Shown here: positions 56,440 through 64,000 of the stretch, piece after piece
How the letters are laid out: every line of letters begins with the position of its first letter
Numbering within the stretch: position 1 is the stretch's first letter
Source of the DNA: Fervidibacter canadensis
Lineage (GTDB): Bacteria; Armatimonadota; Fervidibacteria; Fervidibacterales; Fervidibacteraceae
NCBI GenBank assembly: GCA_041446545.1
Contig: JBGOEJ010000010.1
Span: 54,237 to 118,236, forward strand
DNA length: 64,000 bases
Direction of reading: 5' to 3'
Translations under genes and position numbers: made by a program
Notes under the pieces: generated by a model
Told to the model about the DNA's origin: nothing
Databases searched by the model: none
What the model saw: the letters and a program-made list of their open reading frames with translations, nothing else

Positions 56440-58512
56440 GTGCGACAAGGTTGGCTGTTGGTGGCATTGATGGCGACAGCGACTGTCGCCCAAGTCCCTT
56501 CCGAGTTGACGGAAGTTTTGCAACAACTTCAAAGCCCTGACAATGCCCTTCGTCTTCAAGCCATGGAACGCGCTCCTAAGTTGGGGGCAACGCTCATCCC
56601 GCACCTTGTCCCCCTCCTTACCCACCAAGATTGGCGGGTTCAACGCGCCGCCCAAATCGTCTTGGAAACTATCGCCGCTCGCGCCACAAAAACCAACGCC
56701 AAAGACCGCCAAGAAGTCATCAATGCCCTGCTGACACTGACCAAACCCGACCGCCCCTTACCTGTCCGCAAAGTTGCCCTCCAAACCCTGAGCATCTGCG
56801 CCACCGATGACGCCGTTCCTTCGTTAGCGACTTTGTTGAGCGACGAATCATTGCGCAGCGACGCGCTGGCAACGCTCAAGCAAATCGGCTCCCCCGCTGC
56901 CGCCAAGGCTGTCGCTAACGCTGCCGTCAATGCGAAGGGAGCATGGCTGCGGGACTTGCTGGCGACATTGGGCGAAATGAGACGACCCGAAGGCGTTCCC
57001 ATCTTGCTGACGATGCTGAAATCAGGCGACCCTGAAACGAAAGCGGTGGCGGCGATGGCGTTGGGTCGTATCGGCGATGCGAAAGCCGTCGCAGCGTTGG
57101 CGGATGCCGTTCGGCAAGGTGTTCCGACCGCTTTTGATGCGCTGGTGCGCACTGGCGACTTGCTCCTTCAGCGTGGGCAAGTTTCCCTCGCTGCCGATGC
57201 CTTTGAGCGCGCCCTTCAACTCGCCAAAGACGAACACCAACGCTGTGCCGCTTTGCTGGGCTTGGGCAAAACAGGCACGGCAAAAGCCTTGCCCCTTTTG
57301 GTGTCCGCACTGGATGCGCCCGAACTCACTGTCCGCCAAGCCGCCTTTGACGCCCTCGTCGCTTACCGCCATCAGGAGGCTTCACGCGGCTTGAAAGAAA
57401 TGTGGAAGCGTGCCAACTTAACCCAACGAGGGATGCTTTTGCGCGTTTTTGTCGCCCGCAAAGAACCGACGACGCCCCAGTTACTCCGTCAATCTGCCAC
57501 CGACCCGAACCCCGAAATGCGCACGACCGCATTGACGCTCATGGGCGAATTGGACGACCCGACTTTTGAACCCGTGCTTTGGGAAGCAGCGATGAAAGGC
57601 TCAGACACCATCAAAAATGTCGCCTTGCGAAGTTACCTGAACATCGCCGAGCGGCGGGCACGCAAGGGCGAGACGGCACAAGCGCGGGCGATGTTTGAAC
57701 GGGCGTTACAACTCACCGAGCAAAATCATCTGTTGGAGTTGCGTGATCGGGCATTGAGCGGTCTCGCCTTTCTCGGCGACCCACAATCCCTTCCCCTTAT
57801 TGAGCGCTACTTGCAACAAACCAACCCACCCCGCGAAGCCCTACTCGCTGCCATCGCCATCGCTGAAACGCTAATGCGTCAAGGCAAAAAGACCGATGCG
57901 ACCGCATTGGCACGGCGTGTTTTGTCCCTGCGTCCGCCCCGCGATGTAGGTAACCGAGCATCGCAATTGTTGGTGCGGTTGGGTGAAGACCCTTCGGCTA
58001 TCCCGCGCTCGCAAGGCTTCCTTTGCCATTGGTGGCTGCTGGGTCCGCTGCCCAACCCCGATAACCGCGCCTTTGACCAAGCCTTCATAGACGAAACGAG
58101 CCTTGCGCCTTTGCGTCTGGAAACCGTTCGCGTGGACAACCGATTGCTGAGCTGGCGGGAAATCCGCATCGCCGACCCGCAGGGCGTCGTGGACTTGACG
58201 CAATTTTTCCGCCAGACCGAATGGGTTGCCTGCTATGCCTACACCGAATTCGTCGTGGACAGCGACATGGACGCCGAGTTGCGCATCGGCAGCGATGACA
58301 GCGTGAAGGTTTGGCTGAACGGGCAGTTAGTGCATCAATTCGGCGGGATGCGAGGCTTGACCGTTGACCAAGACCGTGTGCGGGCTCGGCTGCGAAAGGG
58401 CGTCAACCGCTTACTGCTCAAAGTCACGCAGAGCGGTGGCGGCTGGGAATTCTGCGTCCGCCTCGTTGACCTACAAGGCAACCCCATCGCCTATCACGAA
58501 ACCTCTCCGTGA
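56440..58512 (+). CDS. Secreted HEAT-repeat protein with jelly-roll C-terminus
   Basis: 690 residues. A short signal peptide (RQGWLLVALMATATVAQ) is followed by about ten HEAT/PBS-lyase-like helical repeats (LIPHLVPLLTHQDWRVQRAA; AVPSLATLLSDESLRSDALA; VPILLTMLKSGDPETKAVAA). The C-terminal 160 residues form a glycosidase-associated jelly roll (GPLPNPDNRAFDQAFID; LRIGSDDSVKVWLNGQLVHQ; RKGVNRLLLKVTQSGGGWEF). It could be a scaffold in secreted sugar degradation. GTG 56440 has GAGGTGA 6 bases upstream. It faces coxS divergently. Confidence 0.83.
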   Translation: MRQGWLLVALMATATVAQVPSELTEVLQQLQSPDNALRLQAMERAPKLGATLIPHLVPLLTHQDWRVQRAAQIVLETIAARATKTNAKDRQEVINALLTLTKPDRPLPVRKVALQTLSICATDDAVPSLATLLSDESLRSDALATLKQIGSPAAAKAVANAAVNAKGAWLRDLLATLGEMRRPEGVPILLTMLKSGDPETKAVAAMALGRIGDAKAVAALADAVRQGVPTAFDALVRTGDLLLQRGQVSLAADAFERALQLAKDEHQRCAALLGLGKTGTAKALPLLVSALDAPELTVRQAAFDALVAYRHQEASRGLKEMWKRANLTQRGMLLRVFVARKEPTTPQLLRQSATDPNPEMRTTALTLMGELDDPTFEPVLWEAAMKGSDTIKNVALRSYLNIAERRARKGETAQARAMFERALQLTEQNHLLELRDRALSGLAFLGDPQSLPLIERYLQQTNPPREALLAAIAIAETLMRQGKKTDATALARRVLSLRPPRDVGNRASQLLVRLGEDPSAIPRSQGFLCHWWLLGPLPNPDNRAFDQAFIDETSLAPLRLETVRVDNRLLSWREIRIADPQGVVDLTQFFRQTEWVACYAYTEFVVDSDMDAELRIGSDDSVKVWLNGQLVHQFGGMRGLTVDQDRVRARLRKGVNRLLLKVTQSGGGWEFCVRLVDLQGNPIAYHETSP

Positions 58513-58596
58513 GCATTCCTCTGGGATGCTAAAACTATTCATGCTGTTGGCTTTCGCCAACGGCGGTCGCTTGAAGATGAATTCAGCCGCTCCTTC

Positions 58597-58624
58597 TTGA
58601 CATCGCTTGCTATTGCGTTATCCT
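58597..58624 (+). promoter_or_regulatory. Promoter of first secreted protease-like gene
   Basis: TTGACA (58597-58602), a 16-base spacer and TATCCT (58619-58624). The same 29 bases recur without a change at 63294. They are followed by AAGGAGGG (58655-58662) and ATG 58670. The segment could instead be read as the N-terminus of the ORF (TTG start). Confidence 0.6.
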
Positions 58625-60333
58625 CTTTACCGACCATCGGCGTCGCCGTCACGCAAGGAGGGAGCGTCAATGGGGAAAAAGGCTCTCTTTTATCAGCACT
58701 TTGGATGCTTGCGATGCCTTTAAAAGCAAGGGCTCAAAATCCTTGCTGCCAACCCGGTCCTCCGCCTGTCCCCGCCGTTTCCATCCCTTCGGAGTATGAG
58801 TATGTCCGAAGGGGTGACATTTTTGTCCCCATCTTCGTCCAAATAGTTGTCGGAGCAGCCAACTCTGATGAGGACCTGTGTCCTGAAGGGAACCATCCTG
58901 AAGCCTACGACATGTGGTTTGTGGTCGGATGGGACGATCATGGGGCAGGGGGAGAGTTCGGCTACTTTGATGAGGGAGGGAGATGGGTTCCTCACAATGG
59001 AGACAGAACGACCCATTATCGGATTTCTCGTGGTGGTGAACCGATAGAACCGAAGGTAGTGAGGATTTCGGTCGTTGTAGACGATTATGCCCTTTATGCT
59101 GATGACCCCCTCAAAGCAGCAGTGCATGGGGCTTTTGATGGTTATTTCACCGTCTGGGAGTTTGAGATAGACCCACCTTACATTGATGCCCTCCCTCAAG
59201 ATGGGGCGACTTACACCTTCACGGCAACCATCAGACCAGAGAAAGACCACAAAGGACAATCTATGGCACGGGTCATAGAGTTTGGGCTTGGTAGTTCGGC
59301 GGAACCAGGCTACTGCATGAATGCGACGAGGGAACAAGGATTATGGACAGACACAACAGTGCAAGACAATGACTTGAAGTTCTTTCCCAATCAATCCGGG
59401 TTAGAGGTTTATGCACAAGGAATACATCCAACGAACTACTCTATCGCTTGGACGGTGAAACCAGTTTTGAGCGCTTCTGTTCAGGTTCGCTGCTTAGATT
59501 ACGGAGCCTATGGAAGCATTTGGGTGCGTGCCGATGGTTTGGGATTGGCGAGGTTGAAAGGGACGCTTGTAGAACGGGGGGCGATGATACCACGCGATGA
59601 GAACAACAATGGCATTTATGACGGTTGGGTTTACGAACCTCGTCCAGAAGGAGACCAAGACATTAACCCGCTTTATGGGATAGGCGTGGGGGACGGTGTC
59701 GTCAAGTATGAGGAATATCGGGGGTTCATGATCAACGGATCTCATTACCGCACCGACCCAGGTCAAAAAATGCTCTGGTTGGTGCCTGAGGAGGGAACCA
59801 CGCAATTCGCCAGTAAATATCACATTGGGTTTGCTTTCAATTTAATGCCTGCGGTGTATGAGATCGGTGAAAATTGGAAAATTGAACCCGACAGCCTGCA
59901 TCCTGATTGGCCAAATGACCGTCGCATCAATTGGATGACCAGAGGGTTTTATGGACATACCGACCAAAATGCCATTCGGATTATTGACGGGGGTTATGAC
60001 CCCTTTTCCCACGGTGTTACTTTCCCGCTTATCAGAAACCTAACGCCAAATACCACTGAGGTGTGTATGATTTTCACTGAGGCAATTCGCCAAGATTTCG
60101 GTCAAAGCAGCGATCGCTTAACTTGCGAAGGGATTGATGTCAGAGCTATCATGTGGATAATTGCTCATGAAGTTGGTCATTCTGTGGGCATCGTTCATTA
60201 CCCTTGGCGGGAAGGAGGAATTAACTCCGTCATGGCTGAAGCACCTGACTCACCCCACCCTGTCTTCACGAATGAGGTTCTCATCCCTTCTGAATATAGT
60301 GACGAGGACAAAGCGCAAATGCGATTGCACTGA
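58597..60333 (+). CDS. Secreted metalloprotease-like protein (HEVGH motif)
   Basis: 578 residues in the body frame. The frame from 58597 (TTG) gives an N-terminus of two hydrophobic stretches and a signal peptide-like LLSALWMLAMPLKARAQ. Core: beta-rich N-terminal region (DHGAGGEFGYFDEGGRWVPH; YFTVWEFEIDP), a Ca-type DENNNGIYDGW, KYEEYRGFMINGSHYRTDPG, and a C-terminal zinc motif MWIIAHEVGHSVGIVHYPWR (HExxHxxxxxH). The good ribosome site (58655-58662) leads to ATG 58670, which is one frame off the body (see findings). Composition is less GC-rich than neighbouring genes. I do not know the family name; probably a secreted metallopeptidase. Confidence 0.7.
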   Translation: MTSLAIALSSLPTIGVAVTQGGSVNGEKGSLLSALWMLAMPLKARAQNPCCQPGPPPVPAVSIPSEYEYVRRGDIFVPIFVQIVVGAANSDEDLCPEGNHPEAYDMWFVVGWDDHGAGGEFGYFDEGGRWVPHNGDRTTHYRISRGGEPIEPKVVRISVVVDDYALYADDPLKAAVHGAFDGYFTVWEFEIDPPYIDALPQDGATYTFTATIRPEKDHKGQSMARVIEFGLGSSAEPGYCMNATREQGLWTDTTVQDNDLKFFPNQSGLEVYAQGIHPTNYSIAWTVKPVLSASVQVRCLDYGAYGSIWVRADGLGLARLKGTLVERGAMIPRDENNNGIYDGWVYEPRPEGDQDINPLYGIGVGDGVVKYEEYRGFMINGSHYRTDPGQKMLWLVPEEGTTQFASKYHIGFAFNLMPAVYEIGENWKIEPDSLHPDWPNDRRINWMTRGFYGHTDQNAIRIIDGGYDPFSHGVTFPLIRNLTPNTTEVCMIFTEAIRQDFGQSSDRLTCEGIDVRAIMWIIAHEVGHSVGIVHYPWREGGINSVMAEAPDSPHPVFTNEVLIPSEYSDEDKAQMRLH

Positions 60334-60350
60334 TGCGAGGTGAAGAAGCA

Positions 60351-61265
60351 ATGAGGCGTAAAACAACGATTTGGGGCGTCATCGCCCTGCTATTTGCTGC
60401 CTCCACAGTATCCCCACAAACAATCTATTTGGGAGCAGGGGTCTTAGGAATTAGTGTCTCAGTGTATGAGGATTTCAGCCCGACAGGTTTTCTTTTGTGG
60501 GAGGGAGAACCATTGATGGTTGGCGCTTCTTTGTCCATTCCTCAAAATTCAAGTGTTCGTTCCCTCCCTCTCGTCTGGGGCAACCGGCGGTGGCATGCCT
60601 TTTTGCGGTTTGAGTTGGAGAGAAGGCAAGAAGAGATAGGTGGGAGTCAGCCGAGGGGCAAGGTTTGGTCACCTATCCCTCAGCAAGTCAAGTTTCAGGT
60701 GGTCAGAGAGTTGCTGACGAGGAAAAACCCTGAAGGCGGTTGGGTAACAAACCCTCAATCTCCCGAAAATTTGAACCCTTTGGCAGGACATCTGAATGTG
60801 ATGGTGGAAGTGCAGTTGCTTCCTGAAGGGGGTGATTTGAGGGAGGGGGTTTATCGCGGCAGGGCGATCCTTGAAGGTCAGCAAACGCCCATCGGTCAGC
60901 GCCTTACTTCGCCTTGGTTTTTCTTTGAGGTGCGTGCCATCAGGAGCATGAGAGATCGGTTGGCAGCGCTTGCCCATTTAGGTTATCGGCGCTTATTTGT
61001 AGGGGATTGGAAGGGGGCGGAAAAGGCGTACATGGAGATATTGTTACTGCATCCTGACTCTATCGTGGGGCACACGGGTTTGGGGGATGTTTATCTTGAG
61101 CGGGGCGATTGCAAGAGGGCGAAGGAGATGTTTGAGAAAGCGGTGGAACTTTTGTCAAGAAAACGGGACTCGCTTGTTAATCCAAAGGTTTATGAAAGGC
61201 AAAGCCCCTTTGTTCGCCTGAAGAGACGGATAGAACGGTGTGAGGAGATGATGAAAAAAGGGTAG
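60351..61265 (+). CDS. Unknown secreted protein with C-terminal TPR
   Basis: 304 residues. Signal peptide MRRKTTIWGVIALLFAASTV. The middle is beta-rich and unknown (WRWHAFLRFELERR-like region; LNVMVEVQLLPEGGDLREGV). The C-terminal 110 residues hold one or two TPR pairs (WKGAEKAYMEILLLHPDSIV; GLGDVYLERGDCKRAKEMFE) and a basic end. GAGGTGA is 7 bases before ATG 60351; an ATG at 60333 overlaps the previous stop. Possibly a companion of the metalloprotease-like paralogues. Confidence 0.65.
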   Translation: MRRKTTIWGVIALLFAASTVSPQTIYLGAGVLGISVSVYEDFSPTGFLLWEGEPLMVGASLSIPQNSSVRSLPLVWGNRRWHAFLRFELERRQEEIGGSQPRGKVWSPIPQQVKFQVVRELLTRKNPEGGWVTNPQSPENLNPLAGHLNVMVEVQLLPEGGDLREGVYRGRAILEGQQTPIGQRLTSPWFFFEVRAIRSMRDRLAALAHLGYRRLFVGDWKGAEKAYMEILLLHPDSIVGHTGLGDVYLERGDCKRAKEMFEKAVELLSRKRDSLVNPKVYERQSPFVRLKRRIERCEEMMKKG

Positions 61266-61301
61266 GGAGATTTTTTTTCGCCGTCGTCTCTGCTGGATTA
61301 G

Positions 61302-62267
61302 CGAGATAGCTTAGATAATGAAGGAGATGGGAGGGTAGATGAGGACTTGCTGGATATGCAAGACAACGATGGCGATGGAAGGATTGACGAGGATGCCCAA
61401 GGAAATTGCATTTACGATGGATGGCAATGGAACAACGGTGCTGCCACCGACGATAACGACCCAGAACCACCAAATCAATTGCCACCTGCTAATCAACCAC
61501 GACCAGGTGATGGGTTTTCTCGGTATGAAGAATATCGTGGCTTTATCGTGCAAGGAAGACATCAAAGGTTAAGCCCAAATGTGAAGGATGTTTTTATCTA
61601 CAACCCACACAATTTAGACATAGGAGGCTTTGCCACTTTAGGTCTACAAATTCACCTAATTCAGCGCGAGGAATTTGAGGCTGTGTTCGACCGTCCGGCA
61701 GATAACGATGTTCTTTGGGTTGTAGGAGGCGATGGTAGGGTAGATGAAGATCCCCTTGATGGTGTTGACAATGATGGAGATGGAAGAGTTGATGAGGACC
61801 CAGCCGATGAAGAGTATCCCATCATAGAGCAGTCTACCTTCATCATCAACCGCTTTTGGCGCACGGCAAATGTGACAATTCAAAGAGCCATTGCTGTGCT
61901 TTACCACCCTGCCTATTTACCAGTCAATATTCCTCCCCCTCAACGACACCCCCCTTTGGGAGAGCATGGGGCATCGTTGCCAGGACGACCACCTTTTGCC
62001 CTCATCTATATCCGCCAAATCCGTCACTATACCGATCCAAACCGGCTTGACCAAGTTATTGATCTACGGGACCCTGCTGTAATACGCCTCGTTGTCTCTA
62101 ACGAGTTAGGTAATACCGTCAACCTCTTAGATCACAACGGTGCGACCACACGGCAATGCTTCATGTATGACACTAACAATTCTTACGAAAATGCTAATCA
62201 TGATCCAGTGCCGAACGAATATTGTGCTACTAATCCGGGCTGTCGTTTGCTGTTCTTCCTAAAATAA
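61302..62267 (+). pseudogene. N-terminally truncated, inactive copy of the metalloprotease-like gene
   Basis: Frame open from 61302 after an in-frame TAG (61299-61301), without signal peptide or start site. It begins with Ca-binding-type DNEGDGRVDEDLLDM and DNDGDGRIDEDAQGN, then YDGW and PGDGFSRYEEYRGFIVQGRH, aligned with the intact paralogue (NGIYDGW; KYEEYRGFMINGSHYRTDPG). A second Asp-rich loop (GVDNDGDGRVDEDPADEEYP) is inserted. The zinc motif that should read HELGHxVNLLHH is NELGNTVNLLDHNG, so all three His ligands are lost. It ends in CFMYDTNNSYENANHDPVPN, intact to a TAA. Only the 5' truncation and these substitutions mark decay; a non-catalytic domain is an alternative. The T-run at 61271-61278 precedes it. 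Confidence 0.7.
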
Positions 62268-62286
62268 ACGAAGGAGGGGATCAAAG

Positions 62287-63198
62287 ATGCGTTGGCTTTT
62301 AATCGTGACGGTATTCATTTTGGCTTACGGATGGGACACAGATGAAGTGACCCTCCAAATCCCTCCCCCAGAGAAGAAACTCTCTATGGGCGCAGCAAAA
62401 GATCTTTATCACTCGTTTGAACTGTTTATTTCTCGCTATCCACAAAAGATGCCTTTACCGTTACCTGATGATTGGGTTCGCTGCCTTGAACGCATTTTGT
62501 TGGATTTTCCTGATGAACGCTTCCTTCATAGACCGAAAGGGTTAGGGTTACCCGAGAGAATTGAGCGAGCCTATGTTCGCTCTTGGTTGGCAGCCTCTTA
62601 TAAGGCGGAAGGGCGATGGGATGAGGCTTTATCCCTTTGGATGCAAGACTTCTTCATTGGGTGGATAGAAAATTTGGAGAAGAAGGTAGGGCTTCTGTAT
62701 GGCTTTCCTGCTTTTCCCTTCCCTGATCCATTCAGAGATCCAGAGAAGGCCATTGAGAGTTTTGCCAACTTCGTTAGGAAGATGCAAAAGGAAGGGGGGC
62801 GTTTTCCGCCACTCATTTTTGTTCGTGGTTGGCCTATTCGTGCGAGGTGGAAAGGTAATAGCCTAGATGATGCTCTCATTTCCCTCAACGACTTTGCTTA
62901 TGCCTTAGGAGGTGAAAAATGGCGCGATGTCATTCAGCATGACTGGAAAAATTGGCGGTTCACTCTCTCAGTGAAGGGGAAAACAGTTACTTTCGCCTTT
63001 GGAAGCCAAAAGGCTTTAGTTGCTGGGAAAGAATCTTTGCTTCGTCACAAAGTTGAACGCTCTTACTATGACCTTTATGTTCCTTTGATTGACTTGGTCA
63101 AGTTGATTGGCGGCAACCTTCGTCCCCCAAAGCCTGATGAGTTGCAGCCTCTCCGACGCTATCTCCCTGTCCAGATTTGGGTGGTGGACTTGAATTAG
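62287..63198 (+). CDS. Unknown secreted protein with stalk-like C-terminal domain
   Basis: 303 residues with a signal peptide (RWLLIVTVFILAYG). The middle contains a helical segment (WLAASYKAEGRWDEALSLWM, TPR-like). The C-terminal 75 residues (FTLSVKGKTVTFAFGSQKAL; DLYVPLIDLVKLIGGNLRP) fit the copper-amine-oxidase N-terminal/stalk domain often found on secreted proteins. GAAGGAGGGG lies about 8 bases before the ATG. It follows the truncated paralogue by 19 bases. Codon use in this 61-63 kb part is visibly more AT-rich than in the rest of the window. Confidence 0.65.
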   Translation: MRWLLIVTVFILAYGWDTDEVTLQIPPPEKKLSMGAAKDLYHSFELFISRYPQKMPLPLPDDWVRCLERILLDFPDERFLHRPKGLGLPERIERAYVRSWLAASYKAEGRWDEALSLWMQDFFIGWIENLEKKVGLLYGFPAFPFPDPFRDPEKAIESFANFVRKMQKEGGRFPPLIFVRGWPIRARWKGNSLDDALISLNDFAYALGGEKWRDVIQHDWKNWRFTLSVKGKTVTFAFGSQKALVAGKESLLRHKVERSYYDLYVPLIDLVKLIGGNLRPPKPDELQPLRRYLPVQIWVVDLN

Positions 63199-63293
63199 TT
63201 CCCTCTCAAAGCCAAACTCACCCTCCTTCACCGTAACGCCATCACTTTTGACAGAAGGAAAGCGGCGCCGCAATCAAATCGCTTCTTTCTGTC

Positions 63294-63321
63294 TTGACAT
63301 CGCTTGCTATTGCGTTATCCT
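63294..63321 (+). promoter_or_regulatory. Promoter of right-edge paralogue
   Basis: TTGACA (63294-63299), 16-base spacer, TATCCT (63316-63321), identical to 58597-58624. AAGGAGGG (63352-63359) and ATG 63367 follow. Confidence 0.6.
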
Positions 63322-64000
63322 TTTTGCCGACCATCGGCGTCGCTGCCACACAAGGAGGGAGCATCCATGGGGAGAAAGGCTCTCTCTCTCTCGCAGCCAT
63401 CATGTGCCTGTTAGGTGTTGGCTTTGAACCTGCCAACCCCCAATCAGGCGGGCAATACCATCATCAATGGACAGCGGGTCTCCCCATCCCCCAACCCATC
63501 GTCACCCTCACCATCCCTAACACGGGCTACACCACTCAATACCTTCGCTGCTTTGAGATTGCCACCCTCGCCGACATCGCTTCTGCCCCTGACTGGGACC
63601 GATGCATCAACCCTGGCTGCCCTTTCCCCGACGGTTGGAATGCGGAAGGGAAGGTGAGGATTAGTTGGAGCGACAACGGGGCAGGGGGCACTTTCGGGAC
63701 TTTGGATTCCTTCGGCAACTTTGTGCCTCTTGACCCTATCGCTGATGCCCAACGCATCACCCACTATCGGGCGTCGCCGAACAACCCTGGGGTAGTGCAC
63801 ATCACTTTGGTCGTGGACGATGAGGGGCTTCTTTATGACGATCCCCCCGTCTCCAACGACCCTTCCAACGGCAATTTCACCGTCTGGGAGTTTTGGATTA
63901 CCCCTTGCCCCAAGAATTGGCGCCCGAAATTGGACGAAGACTTATCTTTCGCTGCTTGGATTGAACCTACCACAGACCACAAAGGTAACCCCATGGTTGG
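63294..64000 (+). CDS. Metalloprotease-like paralogue, 3' end cut by window edge
   Basis: Open to the right edge. The leader is nearly the same as that of the gene at 58597 (29 identical bases, then scattered changes). The mature part aligns with it: SWSDNGAGGTFGTLDSFGNF, RITHYRASPNNPGVVHITLV, VVDDEGLLYDD and GNFTVWEFWI. A signal peptide-like GEKGSLSLAAIMCLLGVG precedes it. As in the other copy, ATG 63367 behind the ribosome site is one frame off the body. The zinc motif, if any, lies outside the window. Confidence 0.7.
   Translation, partial: MTSLAIALSFLPTIGVAATQGGSIHGEKGSLSLAAIMCLLGVGFEPANPQSGGQYHHQWTAGLPIPQPIVTLTIPNTGYTTQYLRCFEIATLADIASAPDWDRCINPGCPFPDGWNAEGKVRISWSDNGAGGTFGTLDSFGNFVPLDPIADAQRITHYRASPNNPGVVHITLVVDDEGLLYDDPPVSNDPSNGNFTVWEFWITPCPKNWRPKLDEDLSFAAWIEPTTDHKGNPMV

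Noticed and set aside
61271..61278. T8 run as an intrinsic terminator
   Set aside because: No stable hairpin precedes it on the plus strand.
1..64000. CRISPR arrays, prophage, integrase or insertion-sequence transposase
   Set aside because: No regular spaced repeats, phage structural genes or transposase motifs were seen.

Overview
The window reads as chromosomal DNA of a thermophilic-looking, GC-rich, diderm bacterium, most like Armatimonadota/Fervidibacterota-type hot-spring lineages. That placement is inference. It rests on the gene content (an EF-Tu with a Cys cluster, form II Cox-type molybdenum enzyme genes, DUF4038 and ADP-ribosylglycohydrolase proteins, zinc-ribbon/FHA proteins, a large outer-membrane barrel ending in Trp) and on frequent GTG/TTG starts behind GGAGG sites. 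I saw no rRNA, tRNA, CRISPR array or prophage.

Layout. 1-7.5 kb: a cut-off TPR-like secreted protein, an F420-reductase-like protein, an HTH-receiver regulator, then HIT, rho, hpt, guaA, an unknown gene and guaB3 (purine salvage and GMP synthesis). 7.6-14.1 kb: ADP-ribosylglycohydrolase-like protein, RlmI-like methyltransferase, Uma2 nuclease-like protein, an unknown gene and a DUF5060/DUF4038 glycosidase-like protein. 14.4-17 kb: a three-gene metal ABC importer behind a small palindrome. 17-20.1 kb: a truncated AAA ATPase and three overlapping FHA genes. 20.2-27.8 kb: an envelope set on the minus strand (double zinc-finger anti-sigma-like protein, 1230-residue barrel with four 75-residue repeats, TadG-like beta-helix protein, secretin-N-like protein). 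28-34.7 kb: thioesterase, EF-Tu with a consensus promoter, nagB, a KOW-motif protein, ubiD, ferredoxin and thiD. 34.7-42.5 kb: the conserved rpsB-tsf-pyrH-frr-(PASTA)-uppS-(membrane protein)-rseP-proS run. 42.6-47.5 kb: a carbohydrate/oxidation cluster and ribF. 47.8-51.3 kb: a terpene-cyclase-like protein and a VIT/VWA protein. 51.4-56.3 kb: coxS-coxL-coxM, a MazF-type toxin-antitoxin pair, then coxG with an intrinsic terminator. 56.4-64 kb: a HEAT-repeat protein, then secreted metalloprotease-like paralogues, one truncated with all its zinc histidines lost and one cut by the window edge.

The most striking observation is thiD. Its frame is interrupted by one in-frame TGA exactly where the family has the conserved Cys of the HGTGC motif. 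The frame then continues intact for 61 codons to a normal stop. The mRNA just after the UGA can form a 7-bp hairpin with a GGUCU loop, matching the bacterial SECIS consensus in spacing and loop. This is either a candidate selenocysteine ThiD or a single point mutation.

Other points of note are a family of about 165-bp intergenic elements with TGTTCGGAAA-type terminal inverted repeats (three copies, plus isolated 15-bp cores), and two near-identical promoter/leader modules on the right-edge paralogues in which the ATG behind the strong ribosome site is one frame off the gene body in both copies.
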